Source: Actinomycetes bacterium (GTDB taxonomy: Bacteria; Actinomycetota; Acidimicrobiia; Acidimicrobiales; RAAP-2). Taken from it: DNA of 27,103 nucleotides. The DNA lies in assembly GCA_021791145.1 (NCBI GenBank), contig JAJYXE010000040.1, forward strand, positions 1-27,103. The letters run 5' to 3'. Made by a program: the position numbers and the translations under genes. The number at the start of each line of letters is the position of its first letter. Positions within the stretch are counted from its first letter, which is position 1. Under the pieces are notes generated by a model. The model ran no database searches and was not told the DNA's origin. It worked only from the letters and a program-made list of their open reading frames with translations. Positions 8,032 to 15,783 of this stretch are shown here, piece after piece.

Positions 8032-9516
8032 GTGGACGTCCCGGCAGGCGACGCAGGCGACGCAGGCGACGGCTCTGGCGCGGTGCGGAAGCCGACCGTC
8101 GACGACTCGCGCGGAGGGGCCGCCGACGCGTTGGTGTTCTTCGGCGCCACGGGCGACCTCGCCCACAAGATGATCTTCCCTGCCCTGTACCAGATGGTGA
8201 AGCGCGGCACGTTGACCGTGCCGGTCATCGGGGTCGCCTTCTCGGGATGGGACCTGGGCAAGCTCCGGGACCGCGCACGCGACAGCGTCGCGCGCACCCC
8301 GCGAGGCGTCGACGACCCGAGCGCGCTCGACCGGTTGCTCTCGCTGCTGGGCTACGTCGACGGCGACTACGGCGATGCGGTCACCTTCGACCGGCTCCGG
8401 CGGGCGCTCGGCGACGCGCACGCGCACCGGCCCGCCCACTACCTCGCCGTCCCGCCCTCCGCGTTCGCAACGGTGATCGAGGGGCTCCGGGCCGCGGGGC
8501 TGAACGATGGCGCCAGGGTGATCGTCGAGAAACCCTTCGGACGTGATCTCGCCTCGGCACGGGCGCTCAACGCGGTGCTGCGCTCTGCGTTCGAAGAGGC
8601 CGCGATCTTCCGCATCGACCACTTCCTCGGCAAAGAGGAGATCATGAACCTCCTCTACTTCCGCTTCGCGAACGCCTTCTTGGAGCCGGTGTGGAACCGC
8701 AACTACGTCTCGAGCGTCCAGATCACCTTGGCCGAGGCGTTCGGGGTGGAGGGCCGAGGCGCCTTCTACGAGAGCGTGGGCTGCCTGCGAGACGTGATCG
8801 AGAACCACCTCTTCCAGATCGTTGCGCTGCTCGCGATGGAGCCCCCCAGCTACCAGGGAATGGACGCCGTGCAGACCGGGAAGCTGAACGTCTTCAGAGC
8901 GATGCGGCCGCTCTCCCCCGACGACGTCGTCCGGGGCCAGTTCACCGGCTATCGAGACGAGGAGGGGGTCGCGAGGGACTCCGACGTCGAGACCTTCTGC
9001 GCGCTCCGGCTGTGGATCGATTCGTGGCGTTGGGCCGGCGTGCCGTGGTACGTGCGGTCCGGCAAGCGCCTGGCCGTGACGGCAGCAGAGGTGCTGGTCG
9101 AGCTGAAGCCGCCGCCACAGCCCCTGTTCGACGACGCCGTGGCGGCGGGCAGCCGGACGAACTACCTGCGCTTCGGACTCTCGCCGAGCCCGATGATCGC
9201 GCTGGCAGCGCGCGTCAAGCGTCCGGGGGAGCAGTTCGTGGGCGACCAGCGCGAGCTGGCACTGCTCGATGCAGAGCCCAGCGACGAGCAACCCTACGCC
9301 CGCCTGCTCGCCGACGCGCTGGCGGGCGACGGGGCGCTGTTCACGAGAGCGGACGCGGTCGACGCCGCCTGGGCGGTCGTCGACCCCGTCCTCGAGCACC
9401 ATCACCGTGCGCTCCCGTACGCGCCGGGCAGCTGGGGACCCGACGCCGCAGATGAGCTCATCGCCCCGCACGGCCGCTGGCACGACCCTACGACCACTGC
9501 GCGCACACCGGACTGA
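8032..9516 (+). CDS. zwf: Glucose-6-phosphate 1-dehydrogenase
   Basis: A 494-residue enzyme that oxidises glucose-6-phosphate to 6-phosphogluconolactone and makes NADPH. Visible motifs are the dinucleotide fold [12 protein letters not shown] (about 36-47), VEKPFGRDL (165-173), and the active-site stretch [10 protein letters not shown] (194-203) with the catalytic His region; YVRSGKRL is further on. The GTG at 8032 is chosen because AAAGGAG stands six bases upstream; an ATG at 8014 that overlaps the arcC remnant stop (ATGA) is the alternative and would add six residues. The N-terminal 30 residues are low complexity ([10 protein letters not shown]). It closes the plus-strand unit begun at 5883 and ends 28 bases from the convergent arsB stop. 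The link to arc genes is not a known pathway; NADPH supply for arsenate or thiol reduction is an inference. Confidence 0.95.
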   Translation: MDVPAGDAGDAGDGSGAVRKPTVDDSRGGAADALVFFGATGDLAHKMIFPALYQMVKRGTLTVPVIGVAFSGWDLGKLRDRARDSVARTPRGVDDPSALDRLLSLLGYVDGDYGDAVTFDRLRRALGDAHAHRPAHYLAVPPSAFATVIEGLRAAGLNDGARVIVEKPFGRDLASARALNAVLRSAFEEAAIFRIDHFLGKEEIMNLLYFRFANAFLEPVWNRNYVSSVQITLAEAFGVEGRGAFYESVGCLRDVIENHLFQIVALLAMEPPSYQGMDAVQTGKLNVFRAMRPLSPDDVVRGQFTGYRDEEGVARDSDVETFCALRLWIDSWRWAGVPWYVRSGKRLAVTAAEVLVELKPPPQPLFDDAVAAGSRTNYLRFGLSPSPMIALAARVKRPGEQFVGDQRELALLDAEPSDEQPYARLLADALAGDGALFTRADAVDAAWAVVDPVLEHHHRALPYAPGSWGPDAADELIAPHGRWHDPTTTARTPD

Positions 9517-9544
9517 CCGAGGCCGCGTCGCCCCGGGGGTGCCG

Positions 9545-10858
9545 TCAGCGGACGAGGACCCAGCCGGCGAGCGCGAGCAAGGTGACGGCGAGCACGGGGA
9601 TGGTGAGCACGACGCCCTGGCGCAGGTACTGGCCCCAGGTGATCTTGATGCCTCTCTTGTCGAGGACGTGGAGCCACAGCAGGGTCGCGAGGGAGCCGAT
9701 CGGGGTGAACTTCGGGCCGAGGTCCGCGCCGACCACGTCCGCGTAGACGAGCACGCGGTGCGTCGTGCCCGCGACGTGGGCCCCGTGGACCGAGAGGGCG
9801 GCGACGAGGGTGGTCGGCATGTTGTTCATCACCGCCGAGAGCCCGGCGGTGGCGAACCCGCCCGCTAGTGCCGCCGGCACGACGCCGGCGTCGGCTGACG
9901 CCCGCATCAGGTCCGAGAGGTAGACGGTGAGCCCCGCGTTGAAGAGGCCGTAGACGACGAGGTACATGCCGACGGAGAACACCACGATCCGCCACGGTGC
10001 CTCCCGCACCACGGCCGCGCTCGAGACGGCGTCCGAGCGTGACGCGAAGGCGAGGAACGCCGCCGCGGCGATCGAGGCGGGGATCGCGACGGGGAAGTGC
10101 AGCGGCTCGGAGAGCAGGTAGCCGCCCAGCAGCACACCGAGCACGACCCAGCCGGCCCGGAACAGCCGCAGGTCCGCGATCGCGCGCGCAGGGGATCGGA
10201 GGTCCCGCGCATCGAAGCGCGCCGGGATCGAGCGACGGTAGAAGACGAACAGGACGGCGACGCTTGCGACGAAGGAGACGACGTCGACCGGGGTCATGGT
10301 GGCGGCATAGGTGACGAAGCCAACGTGGAAGTAGTTGGCGCTCACGATGTTGACCAGGTTCGACACCACGAGCGGAAGGCTCGTGGTGTCGGCGATGAAC
10401 CCCGCGGCCATCACGAAGGGGAGCGCCTGGCGCCTCTCGAAGCCGAGCGCGCGCATCTGCTGGTAGACGATCGGAGTGAGGATCAGCGCCGCGCCGTCGT
10501 TCGCGAAGAACGCGGCGACGACCGCTCCGAGGCCGAGAAGGTACAGCAGCGCCCGCCTGGCGTCGCCGCCGGCCCGCGAGAGCATGTGAAGCGCCGCCCA
10601 CTCGAAGAAGCCGATCCGATCCAGCACCAGGGAGATCACAATGACTGCGACGAAGGTGATCGTCGCGTTCCACACGATGTCCCAGACCGTGACGACGTTG
10701 CCGGGGTGCACCACGCCCAACAGCAGGGCGACCACCGCCCCCCCGGCCGCGGACCAACCGATGGACAGCCCCTTGGGCTGGGAGATCACGAGGATCAGCG
10801 TGACGGCGAAGATCGCCACGGCGAGGGCCGTCAACGCGTTGCCGGTGAGGCTCAGCAT
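9545..10858 (-). CDS. arsB: ArsB-type arsenite efflux permease
   Basis: A 437-residue membrane protein with about 11-12 helices and the features of the ArsB/NhaD ion-transporter superfamily: FFANDGAALILTP near residue 120, FIADTTSLPLVVSNLVNIVSA near 155, and the second-half motif GLSAVMNNMPTTLVAAL. These repeated helix-breaking loops form the substrate path. ArsB exports arsenite or antimonite using the proton gradient. The ATG at 10858 has no strong ribosome site directly upstream that I can see. It lies downstream of arsR on the same strand, separated by 354 bases that contain the 26-bp tandem repeats, and opposite arsC, so the locus is a split ars cluster. Length is close to classic ArsB (about 430). 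ArsB rather than Acr3 is clear from the motifs. Confidence 0.9.
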   Translation of the reverse strand: MLSLTGNALTALAVAIFAVTLILVISQPKGLSIGWSAAGGAVVALLLGVVHPGNVVTVWDIVWNATITFVAVIVISLVLDRIGFFEWAALHMLSRAGGDARRALLYLLGLGAVVAAFFANDGAALILTPIVYQQMRALGFERRQALPFVMAAGFIADTTSLPLVVSNLVNIVSANYFHVGFVTYAATMTPVDVVSFVASVAVLFVFYRRSIPARFDARDLRSPARAIADLRLFRAGWVVLGVLLGGYLLSEPLHFPVAIPASIAAAAFLAFASRSDAVSSAAVVREAPWRIVVFSVGMYLVVYGLFNAGLTVYLSDLMRASADAGVVPAALAGGFATAGLSAVMNNMPTTLVAALSVHGAHVAGTTHRVLVYADVVGADLGPKFTPIGSLATLLWLHVLDKRGIKITWGQYLRQGVVLTIPVLAVTLLALAGWVLVR

Positions 10859-11030
10859 GCGCGCGCCGCATCGTTGGCGATCCCCTGGCGGTCCACCAGC
10901 GGCCCGCTAGCGCGCAGGGGAGCCCGCGCCGGCGTGGAGGAGGCGGATCGCGGCCCGAGCCGTCGGCGGCCACGTCGGCACGGGGCTCACGGGCGGCGCC
11001 TCCTCCCGGAGCGAGCCGCAACCGCTGCAA

Positions 11031-11134
11031 ACGGCGACCTCCTCCAGGTCATCGGTTCGGCGACCTCCTCCAGGTCATCGGTTCGACGACCTCCTCCAGG
11101 TCATCGGTTCGGCGACCTCCTCCAGGTCATCGGT
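11031..11134. repeat. Four tandem 26-bp repeats between arsR and arsB
   Basis: Units run 11031-11056, 11057-11082, 11083-11108 and 11109-11134, identical except for one or two bases in units 1 and 3. Each unit contains GACCTCCTCCAGGTC, an inverted repeat (GACCT/AGGTC around CCTCC). On the minus strand, the direction of arsR-arsB transcription, each unit reads GGAGGAGGT, a very strong ribosome-site-like sequence, between short stems. The period is not a multiple of three and no ORF is shared by the units. The rest of 10859-11212 holds nothing else I can support. A role as RNA hairpins controlling arsB or as a protein-binding array is inferred. Confidence 0.9.
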
Positions 11135-11212
11135 TATCGTCGATGCGCGATGACGCTATCAGGTGACGCGTCGGCGTCACGTGGGCCATCCGGCGTAGGG
11201 CGCGACGCGGGC

Positions 11213-11581
11213 TCAGAGCGAGGAGATGGCCTCCTGCAGCGCGGCCAGCCCGCCCCGGTTCACACAATAGGAAGTGCGCGGGCCTTCGATCTCGCCCTGG
11301 ATCAGCCCGGCCTCCCGCAGGATCCGCAGGTGCTCCGAGATCGTCGACTGCGCCAACGGCAGCTCGGCGACCAGGTCCCCCGTCACGCACGCGTGGCGCT
11401 CGGTCAGCAGGCGCATGATGCGCAGGCGGGCGGGATGCCCGAGCGCCTTGGCCATCGCGGCCAGCGTGTCGTCGTCGACGATCTCGGCGGTCACCGTCGA
11501 TCGATCGTCGGGGACGCAGCACGCCGTGGCTGGCTGGTCCGGGACCTGGGCCCTCGGGATCGCGGCGGTGGTCGGAGCCAT
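11213..11581 (-). CDS. arsR: ArsR/SmtB-family arsenic-responsive repressor
   Basis: A 122-residue winged-helix protein: ALGHPARLRIMRLL (46-59), the recognition region LPLAQSTISEHLRILREAGLI, and the wing GEIEGPRTSYCVN. The classical ELCVCDL metal site is replaced by RHACVTGDLV with one Cys (65), while a Cys pair lies near the N-terminus (Cys21-Cys22). That Cys-Cys plus distant Cys arrangement resembles Corynebacterium glutamicum ArsR, where three such residues bind arsenite. ArsR dimers block the ars promoter until arsenite binds. The ATG at 11581 is chosen because the frame upstream is Arg/Gly-rich and unlike the family. It is divergent from arsC, so the 133-base spacer 11582-11714 should hold the operator; arsB follows on its own strand. 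Confidence 0.92.
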   Translation of the reverse strand: MAPTTAAIPRAQVPDQPATACCVPDDRSTVTAEIVDDDTLAAMAKALGHPARLRIMRLLTERHACVTGDLVAELPLAQSTISEHLRILREAGLIQGEIEGPRTSYCVNRGGLAALQEAISSL

Positions 11582-11680
11582 GCACCGGCATCCTACCGGC
11601 CACTGCCGGGGCGACCCGGAGCACGCGCCGCTGGTCCCGCCGAACCGCGATGCCGGCCGCCGACCCGCACAGCGACCACC

Positions 11681-11720
11681 TGCAAGGACACCCGATGACC
11701 CGTAAGGAGACCCGATGACC
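11681..11720 (+). repeat. Tandem duplication of ribosome site plus start codon before arsC
   Basis: Two adjacent 20-base units (11681-11700 and 11701-11720) match at 17 positions. Each has AAGGA followed by ACCCGATGACC, so the ribosome site and ATG are doubled. The first ATG (11695) opens a frame of seven codons, MTRKETR, whose stop (11716-11718) overlaps the arsC ATG at 11715 as ATGA. This makes a tiny coupled leader ORF possible. Confidence 0.8.
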
Positions 11721-12176
11721 CGCACCGACCATGGGCACGCCGACGCCGTACCGCTGCGGCCCAGCGTCCCCGTCGTCCTCTACGCCTGCGTCCACAACGC
11801 CGGCCGCTCCGTCGCCGCCCGGGTGCTCACCGAGCACTACGCGGGCGACCGTGTCCAGGTCCGCTCCGCGGGGTCCGAGCCAGGATCGTCGGTGAACCCC
11901 ATGGTCGCGGCGGTGCTCGCCGAGCGCGGCCTGTCCGTCGACGCCGAGGTGCCGAAGCTGCTCACCAGAGGCGACGTGGAGGAAGCCGACGTGGTGGTCA
12001 CCATGGGGTGCGGCGAGACCTGCCCGGTGCTCCCGGGCAAGCGGTACCTCGACTGGGACGTGGACGACCCCGCCGGCGCGGACCGCCCGGCGGTCGAGCG
12101 CATCGTCGACGACATCGACCACCGGGTCCGCTCGCTGCTCGGCGAGCTCGGCGTGCCGGTCGCAGCCGAGAGGTGA
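11715..12176 (+). CDS. arsC: Arsenate reductase, low-molecular-weight phosphatase fold
   Basis: A 153-residue enzyme. The phosphate loop is CVHNAGRS (Cys25 to Ser32, the C-x5-R-S signature), the acidic motif is YLDWDVDDPAG near 111-121, and a redox Cys pair lies in GCGETCP (Cys99, Cys103). This pattern is that of actinobacterial arsenate reductases that use a Cys cascade with thioredoxin or mycothiol, as opposed to the glutaredoxin-type E. coli ArsC. It reduces arsenate to arsenite in the cytoplasm, which ArsB then exports. Start choice rests on AAGGAG six bases upstream; the start region is duplicated. It is divergent from arsR and 125 bases ahead of the desaturase gene. The ten N-terminal residues contain HGHAD, of unknown value. 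Confidence 0.94.
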   Translation: MTRTDHGHADAVPLRPSVPVVLYACVHNAGRSVAARVLTEHYAGDRVQVRSAGSEPGSSVNPMVAAVLAERGLSVDAEVPKLLTRGDVEEADVVVTMGCGETCPVLPGKRYLDWDVDDPAGADRPAVERIVDDIDHRVRSLLGELGVPVAAER

Positions 12177-12301
12177 CGAGCCGCCTCGTCGCTCGACGTC
12201 CTTTTCACGGCTTTTCGGGCTAGCTTCGGCGAGGAAGAGCTTCGGCTCGGCGTTGCTCCGGATCCCGGTGGCGCTCTCCGATGACTTCAAGAGGAGAGCC
12301 C

Positions 12302-13366
12302 GTGCAGACCGACGCCCCACCCGTGCAGACCGACGCCCCAATCGACGCGTCCCGGGCGGGCTTTCGCGACCTTGCTCTGCAGGTCCGCGAGGCCGGGCTG
12401 CTCGACCGGCGACCCGGCTACTACGGCGTGAAGATCGGCCTCACGATCGCAGCCTACGCGGCCGGCTGGGCGGCGTTCGTCGTCGTGGGCAACTCATGGG
12501 CGACGCTCGGGCTCGCCGCTTTCCTCGGGGTGATGTTCACCCAGCTCGGTTTCATCGGCCACGACGCCGGGCACCAGCAGGTCTTCGCCTCCCGGCGGGC
12601 AAACCGCCTGCTCGGTCTGACGGCCGGGAACGCACTGACCGGGCTCTGCTTCGGATGGTGGGTCCCCAAGCACAACGCTCATCACGCCCATCCCAACGAG
12701 CTGGGCCGCGATCCCGACATCGGCGACGGCCTCGTCGCGTTCACGCCCGGTGAGGACCACGGCGGACAGCGCCGGAACTTGGCCTGGCTACTCGCGCGCT
12801 GGCAGGCACCGCTCTTCTTTCCCTTCATGGCACTTCGCAGCGTCGGCCTGCACGTGTCGGGAATCCGGCATCTCCTCGGCCGGAGCGACGGTCGCGCGGC
12901 GCCAGAGGCGCTCCTCGTCGCGCTGCACGCGGCGTTCTTCTCGACGATCGTCCTGGTCGTGCTCAGCCCGTCGAAGGCCGTCGCATTCGTCGCCGTGGAG
13001 CAGGCGGTCTTCTCCTTTTACCTCGGCTGCAGCTTCGCGCCCAATCACAAGGGAATGCCGATCCTCCCGACGGACGCGGAGATGGGGTTCGCCCGGCGCC
13101 AGGTCACCACCGCCCGCAACATCTCGGGCGGGCGACTGACCACGTTCGCGCTCGGCGGCCTGAACTACCAGATCGAGCACCACCTGTTCCCCTCCATGCC
13201 CCGGCCCAATCTGAGGCATGCCCGCAGCCTCGTCAGGACGTTCTGTGCAGCGAGCGAACTGGACTACTGCGAGACCAGCCTTGCGGAGTCCTTCCGGCGG
13301 ATCATCCGCGACCTCCACGAGAAGGGCCAGGGTACCGCCCAGGCCGTCGCGAGACGCCAGACCTGA
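12302..13366 (+). CDS. Membrane fatty acid desaturase
   Basis: A 354-residue integral membrane di-iron enzyme with the three His boxes: HDAGH (87-91), HNAHH (124-128) and QIEHH (290-294, in NYQIEHHLFPSMPRPN). The Gln in the third box is typical of front-end (delta-5/6-like) and linoleoyl-CoA-type desaturases. It inserts a double bond into acyl chains using O2 and an electron donor; no cytochrome b5 domain is fused, so a separate ferredoxin or reductase is needed. GTG at 12302 is preferred because GAGGAG sits five bases upstream; an ATG at 12281 would add seven residues. The N-terminus repeats VQTDAPP and VQTDAPI, encoded by a tandem 21-base duplication (12302-12343). Its neighbours give no pathway context; substrate position is unknown. 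Confidence 0.92.
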   Translation: MQTDAPPVQTDAPIDASRAGFRDLALQVREAGLLDRRPGYYGVKIGLTIAAYAAGWAAFVVVGNSWATLGLAAFLGVMFTQLGFIGHDAGHQQVFASRRANRLLGLTAGNALTGLCFGWWVPKHNAHHAHPNELGRDPDIGDGLVAFTPGEDHGGQRRNLAWLLARWQAPLFFPFMALRSVGLHVSGIRHLLGRSDGRAAPEALLVALHAAFFSTIVLVVLSPSKAVAFVAVEQAVFSFYLGCSFAPNHKGMPILPTDAEMGFARRQVTTARNISGGRLTTFALGGLNYQIEHHLFPSMPRPNLRHARSLVRTFCAASELDYCETSLAESFRRIIRDLHEKGQGTAQAVARRQT

Positions 13367-13525
13367 GAGCTGCTCGCGGCGCAGCGGAGCCGACCGCCGG
13401 GAGCCGCGCCCGGCCCGCGTGCGCCACATGGTCGGGACAGGTCGTGCTCGCCGCAGTGAACCGGACGACCTGGCTTCGTCTGCGGTCGCCGGAGGCACGC
13501 TCGTCCTTGCGTGACCTCTCTGACC

Positions 13526-13551
13526 ACTGAAGCTGCCAGCTCCCCTTCAGT
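13526..13551. other. Inverted repeat downstream of the desaturase gene
   Basis: ACTGAAG and CTTCAGT form perfect seven-base arms around a 12-base loop that itself contains AGCT-GCC-AGCT. It lies 160 bases after the desaturase stop and has no T-run, so a terminator role is possible but weakly supported. The rest of 13367-13641 shows nothing I can name. Confidence 0.4.
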
Positions 13552-13641
13552 CGCGCCGGCGACCACAAGAGCCGCTCGGCCCGGAGGATCTTGCGGGGGC
13601 GTTGACGTCTGCCCGGATCTCTCGGCTGTAACCTCGCGTTC

Positions 13642-13851
13642 GTGCCACTGGAGCGCCTCCGAATCGCGCCCGGCGGGCTGCAGGTGCAGATGTCCAAGGA
13701 GCTGGTGTGCACGGCGCCGGACCTCGCGATGCACGCGAAAGCGCCCTCACAGGCCGAGAAGTCCGCGTTCGACGACCAGTTCGAGCTGAATTGCACGCTG
13801 AACTACACGCCACTCGACACCCAGAGCGGGCGCCGCCTCGCCGGTCGTTGA
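13642..13851 (+). CDS. Short ORF of unknown function, possibly a gene remnant
   Basis: A 69-residue frame (GTG start) with very high GC at third codon positions, which is a real coding signal in this DNA. The product starts VPLERLRIAPGG and includes MHAKAPSQAEKSAFDDQF and ELNCTLNYTPLDTQSG; it has two Cys, no signal peptide and no membrane helix. I do not recognise a family. There is no convincing ribosome site before the GTG, and the frame is open a little further upstream to 13606. These features fit either a small protein or the tail of a gene whose front has been lost, as with the decayed arc genes in this window. It ends 67 bases before the aldolase gene on the same strand. Confidence 0.45.
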   Translation: MPLERLRIAPGGLQVQMSKELVCTAPDLAMHAKAPSQAEKSAFDDQFELNCTLNYTPLDTQSGRRLAGR

Positions 13852-13918
13852 ACCACCGGGCCGTCCGGACGACGACAGCGATCGCGTTGGCGCTCGGAAC
13901 CGGACGAAGGAGCTCCAC

Positions 13919-14596
13919 ATGACTGCCCCAGCCGCTCGATCCGAGAGCACGAGCCCGGGCGAAGCGGTGGTTGCCGCCGCCCGCCACCTGTTCGGCGCCG
14001 GGGTGATGTCCCACGCTGGCCATGCGAACCTGAGCGCCCGGGTGCGCGGTGACCGCTTCGCCCTCACCACGACCGGCATGGTGCGCGACCTGCGCCCCGA
14101 CCAGGTGGCGACGGTCGATCTCGACGGTACGGTCCTCGACGGCGAGCTTGCCCCGGAGAACGCCGAGATCGTCGCCATGCACGCCGTCGTCTACCGTGCG
14201 CGCCCGGATGTGGGCGGGATCATCCACACCCACTCGCCCGCCGCGACCGCGTTCGCGCTGGCGAACAAGGAGCTACCGTGCCGGGCCGAGCCGCTCTTGC
14301 GCTTCGGCCAAGCCGAGCCGATCCCGGTTGTCCCGTGGGGACCCCGTGGGTCAGACGTCTCGGTCCGCGGCATCGCAGCGGTCCTCGACGCGCACCCGAC
14401 GACCTCGGCAGTGCTGCTAGCCAATCACGGCCTGCTCGCGTTCGGGGCTGACCCCATGGCCACGGCCCGCCTCGTCGTCGCCATCGAAGAAGCTTCCGAG
14501 GCGGAGCTGGCCGCAGCCGCGCTCGGAGGGGCGGTCGACTTCCCGCCCGGCGCCCTCGACCAGGTGCGCGAGTCGATGGCAAGGGTGCGCTCATGA
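13919..14596 (+). CDS. Class II aldolase/adducin-family protein
   Basis: A 225-residue protein of the fuculose-phosphate aldolase/ribulose-phosphate epimerase (FucA/AraD) family. It shows the N-terminal SHAGHANLSARV (the usual S-x-GN-S motif), the zinc-binding HTH (His103, His105 in GIIHTHSPAA), the third His170 in LLANHGLLAFG, and a likely catalytic Glu83 in PENAEIVAMH. Family members cleave or epimerise phosphorylated sugars through a zinc-bound enediolate. GAAGGAG is six bases before the ATG. It overlaps the next gene by four bases (ATGA), so aldolase and methyltransferase are probably one unit. The sugar substrate cannot be read from sequence; methylthioribulose-phosphate dehydratase is a relative in the same superfamily and an alternative. 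Confidence 0.88.
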   Translation: MTAPAARSESTSPGEAVVAAARHLFGAGVMSHAGHANLSARVRGDRFALTTTGMVRDLRPDQVATVDLDGTVLDGELAPENAEIVAMHAVVYRARPDVGGIIHTHSPAATAFALANKELPCRAEPLLRFGQAEPIPVVPWGPRGSDVSVRGIAAVLDAHPTTSAVLLANHGLLAFGADPMATARLVVAIEEASEAELAAAALGGAVDFPPGALDQVRESMARVRS

Positions 14597-15252
14597 CCCA
14601 GTCGGCGGGTCACATGTGGGACCGGCGGTTCGCCGAAGAGGGTTGGCCTGCCGAGCCCGATCCCTTCCTGGTCGAGCTCGCCGAGGCGCTGCCACCAGGC
14701 CGGGGCTTCGACCTCGGATCGGGACCTGGCCGCAACAGCTTGTGGCTGGCTGCGAAGGGCTGGGACATGACCCTCGTCGACGCTTCGCAAGTCGGGCTGG
14801 ACCAGGCGACCGCCGCGGCAGAGGCCATGGGAGTCACCGTCGAGACGGTGCACGCCGACCTCGCCGACTGGCGACCCGCGGCGGCCGATGCCGACCTGGT
14901 CATCGTTGCGAACCTCCACCCCGGACCCGATGCCCTCGCCGCCATCCTCTCCAGCGCCGCACAGGCGCTTCGACCTGGCGGCCACCTCTACGTCGTCGGC
15001 CACCACGTCGCCGACCTCGGCCACCACGGACCACCCGACCCCGATCGGCTCCTCACCGACGAGCGCCTCCGCGCGGCGCTCCCCTCCGAGCTCCAGGTGG
15101 AGGTCCTCGAGACCCGGAGTCGCCGCGCCGACCACGGCCGCGGCCATGGCCACGGCGGTCCCGCGGACGCGGAGATCCCGCAGGACCTGAGCGTGGTCGC
15201 CTGGGCGACGAAGCCCTCGCCGCTCACCGGCGCCGAGCGCCCACGCGCCTAG
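14593..15252 (+). CDS. Class I SAM-dependent methyltransferase
   Basis: A 219-residue soluble protein with a Rossmann-type SAM fold. Motif I is FDLGSGPGRNSLWLA (39-53), the acidic end of strand 2 is TLVDAS, and motif IV is DLVIVANLH. The N-terminus MWDRRFAEEGWPAEPDPFL resembles the TehB/thiopurine-methyltransferase-like group (W-x-x-R-Y), whose members methylate tellurite or small thiols and heteroatoms. A His-rich stretch (HGRGHGHGG) near residue 178 may bind metal or be a linker. Start overlaps the aldolase stop as ATGA. Given the ars genes nearby, an arsenite methyltransferase was considered, but the three conserved ArsM cysteines are missing. The substrate is unknown. Confidence 0.87.
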   Translation: MTQSAGHMWDRRFAEEGWPAEPDPFLVELAEALPPGRGFDLGSGPGRNSLWLAAKGWDMTLVDASQVGLDQATAAAEAMGVTVETVHADLADWRPAAADADLVIVANLHPGPDALAAILSSAAQALRPGGHLYVVGHHVADLGHHGPPDPDRLLTDERLRAALPSELQVEVLETRSRRADHGRGHGHGGPADAEIPQDLSVVAWATKPSPLTGAERPRA

Positions 15253-15351
15253 CTCAAAATCGCCCAGCTCTGTCGGAGCCCCCTCCGGAACCGAGGATCA
15301 CAACCGCTGGGAAGATCACGCGTCGGAACGCACAACCATCACCGATCATCG

Positions 15352-15537
15352 GTGGCCTTCCGAACCATCCTCTTCGACGATCCGTGCCTCCCCGCCAAGA
15401 CACAGCTGCTCCACGCGATCGCCACCGCCAATCGGTGCCGTCCGGTGATGATCGAGGCGGTGGGGCTCGCGGTCGTGCCGGGCACGATGACCTCGACACC
15501 ACCGAGACGCTCTTTGCCTCGCTCCTCGTGCAAGCAT
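15352..15537 (+). pseudogene. DUF2786-like gene fragment, frameshifted
   Basis: The plus-strand frame from about 15352 has strong third-position GC and reads PAKTQLLHAIATANRCRPVM, then after a frameshift near 15484-15490 continues as DDLDTTETLFASLLVQAS. Both pieces fit the conserved core of DUF2786 proteins (helix with ANRCR, then DLDAVE-L-TSLLVQAT) that are common in actinobacteria. Both ends are missing. The family's function is not established. The fragment stops where the IS66-like remnant begins, so an insertion or deletion probably destroyed the gene. Recognition is from memory of the family pattern. Confidence 0.55.
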
Positions 15538-15554
15538 CCACCTGGTGGCTCACT

Positions 15555-15682
15555 TCAACCTCGCCCGGGGTGTGGGACGAGTCCTTGCCACACGAGATGC
15601 AGTGCTCGGGCTCGTGGACGACGATCTTGTCGGGAGCCCGGGTAGCTGCGAGATGCCGGTACAACGGGGACGGGATCCTCAA
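15555..15682 (-). mobile_element. IS66-type transposase zinc-finger fragment
   Basis: A minus-strand frame reads PDKIVVHEPEHCISCGKDS followed by HTPGEVEVSHQV. This resembles the zinc-finger-IS66 segment near the N-terminus of IS66 transposases (H-x-P-x-x-C-x-x-CG, then a Gln-Val before the DDE part). No DDE domain or further transposase follows in any frame. It is a short scar inside the 530-base gap between the methyltransferase and the lipoprotein gene; the remaining gap sequence shows nothing else. Confidence 0.5.
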
Positions 15683-15783
15683 ATCGGCGAGTGCCGCTCA
15701 CTCGACGGTTCCGCACTGAGCACGAAGCCCCTCATGCCGACGAAGCGCGTACGGGTCTCCGCCGCTATCGGCATCGGCACTCC

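Noticed and set aside
11031..11134. CRISPR array
   Set aside because: The 26-bp units are directly adjacent with no variable spacers, and no cas gene is present in the window.
14593..15252. Arsenite methyltransferase (ArsM)
   Set aside because: The protein has a SAM fold but lacks the conserved arsenic-binding cysteines.
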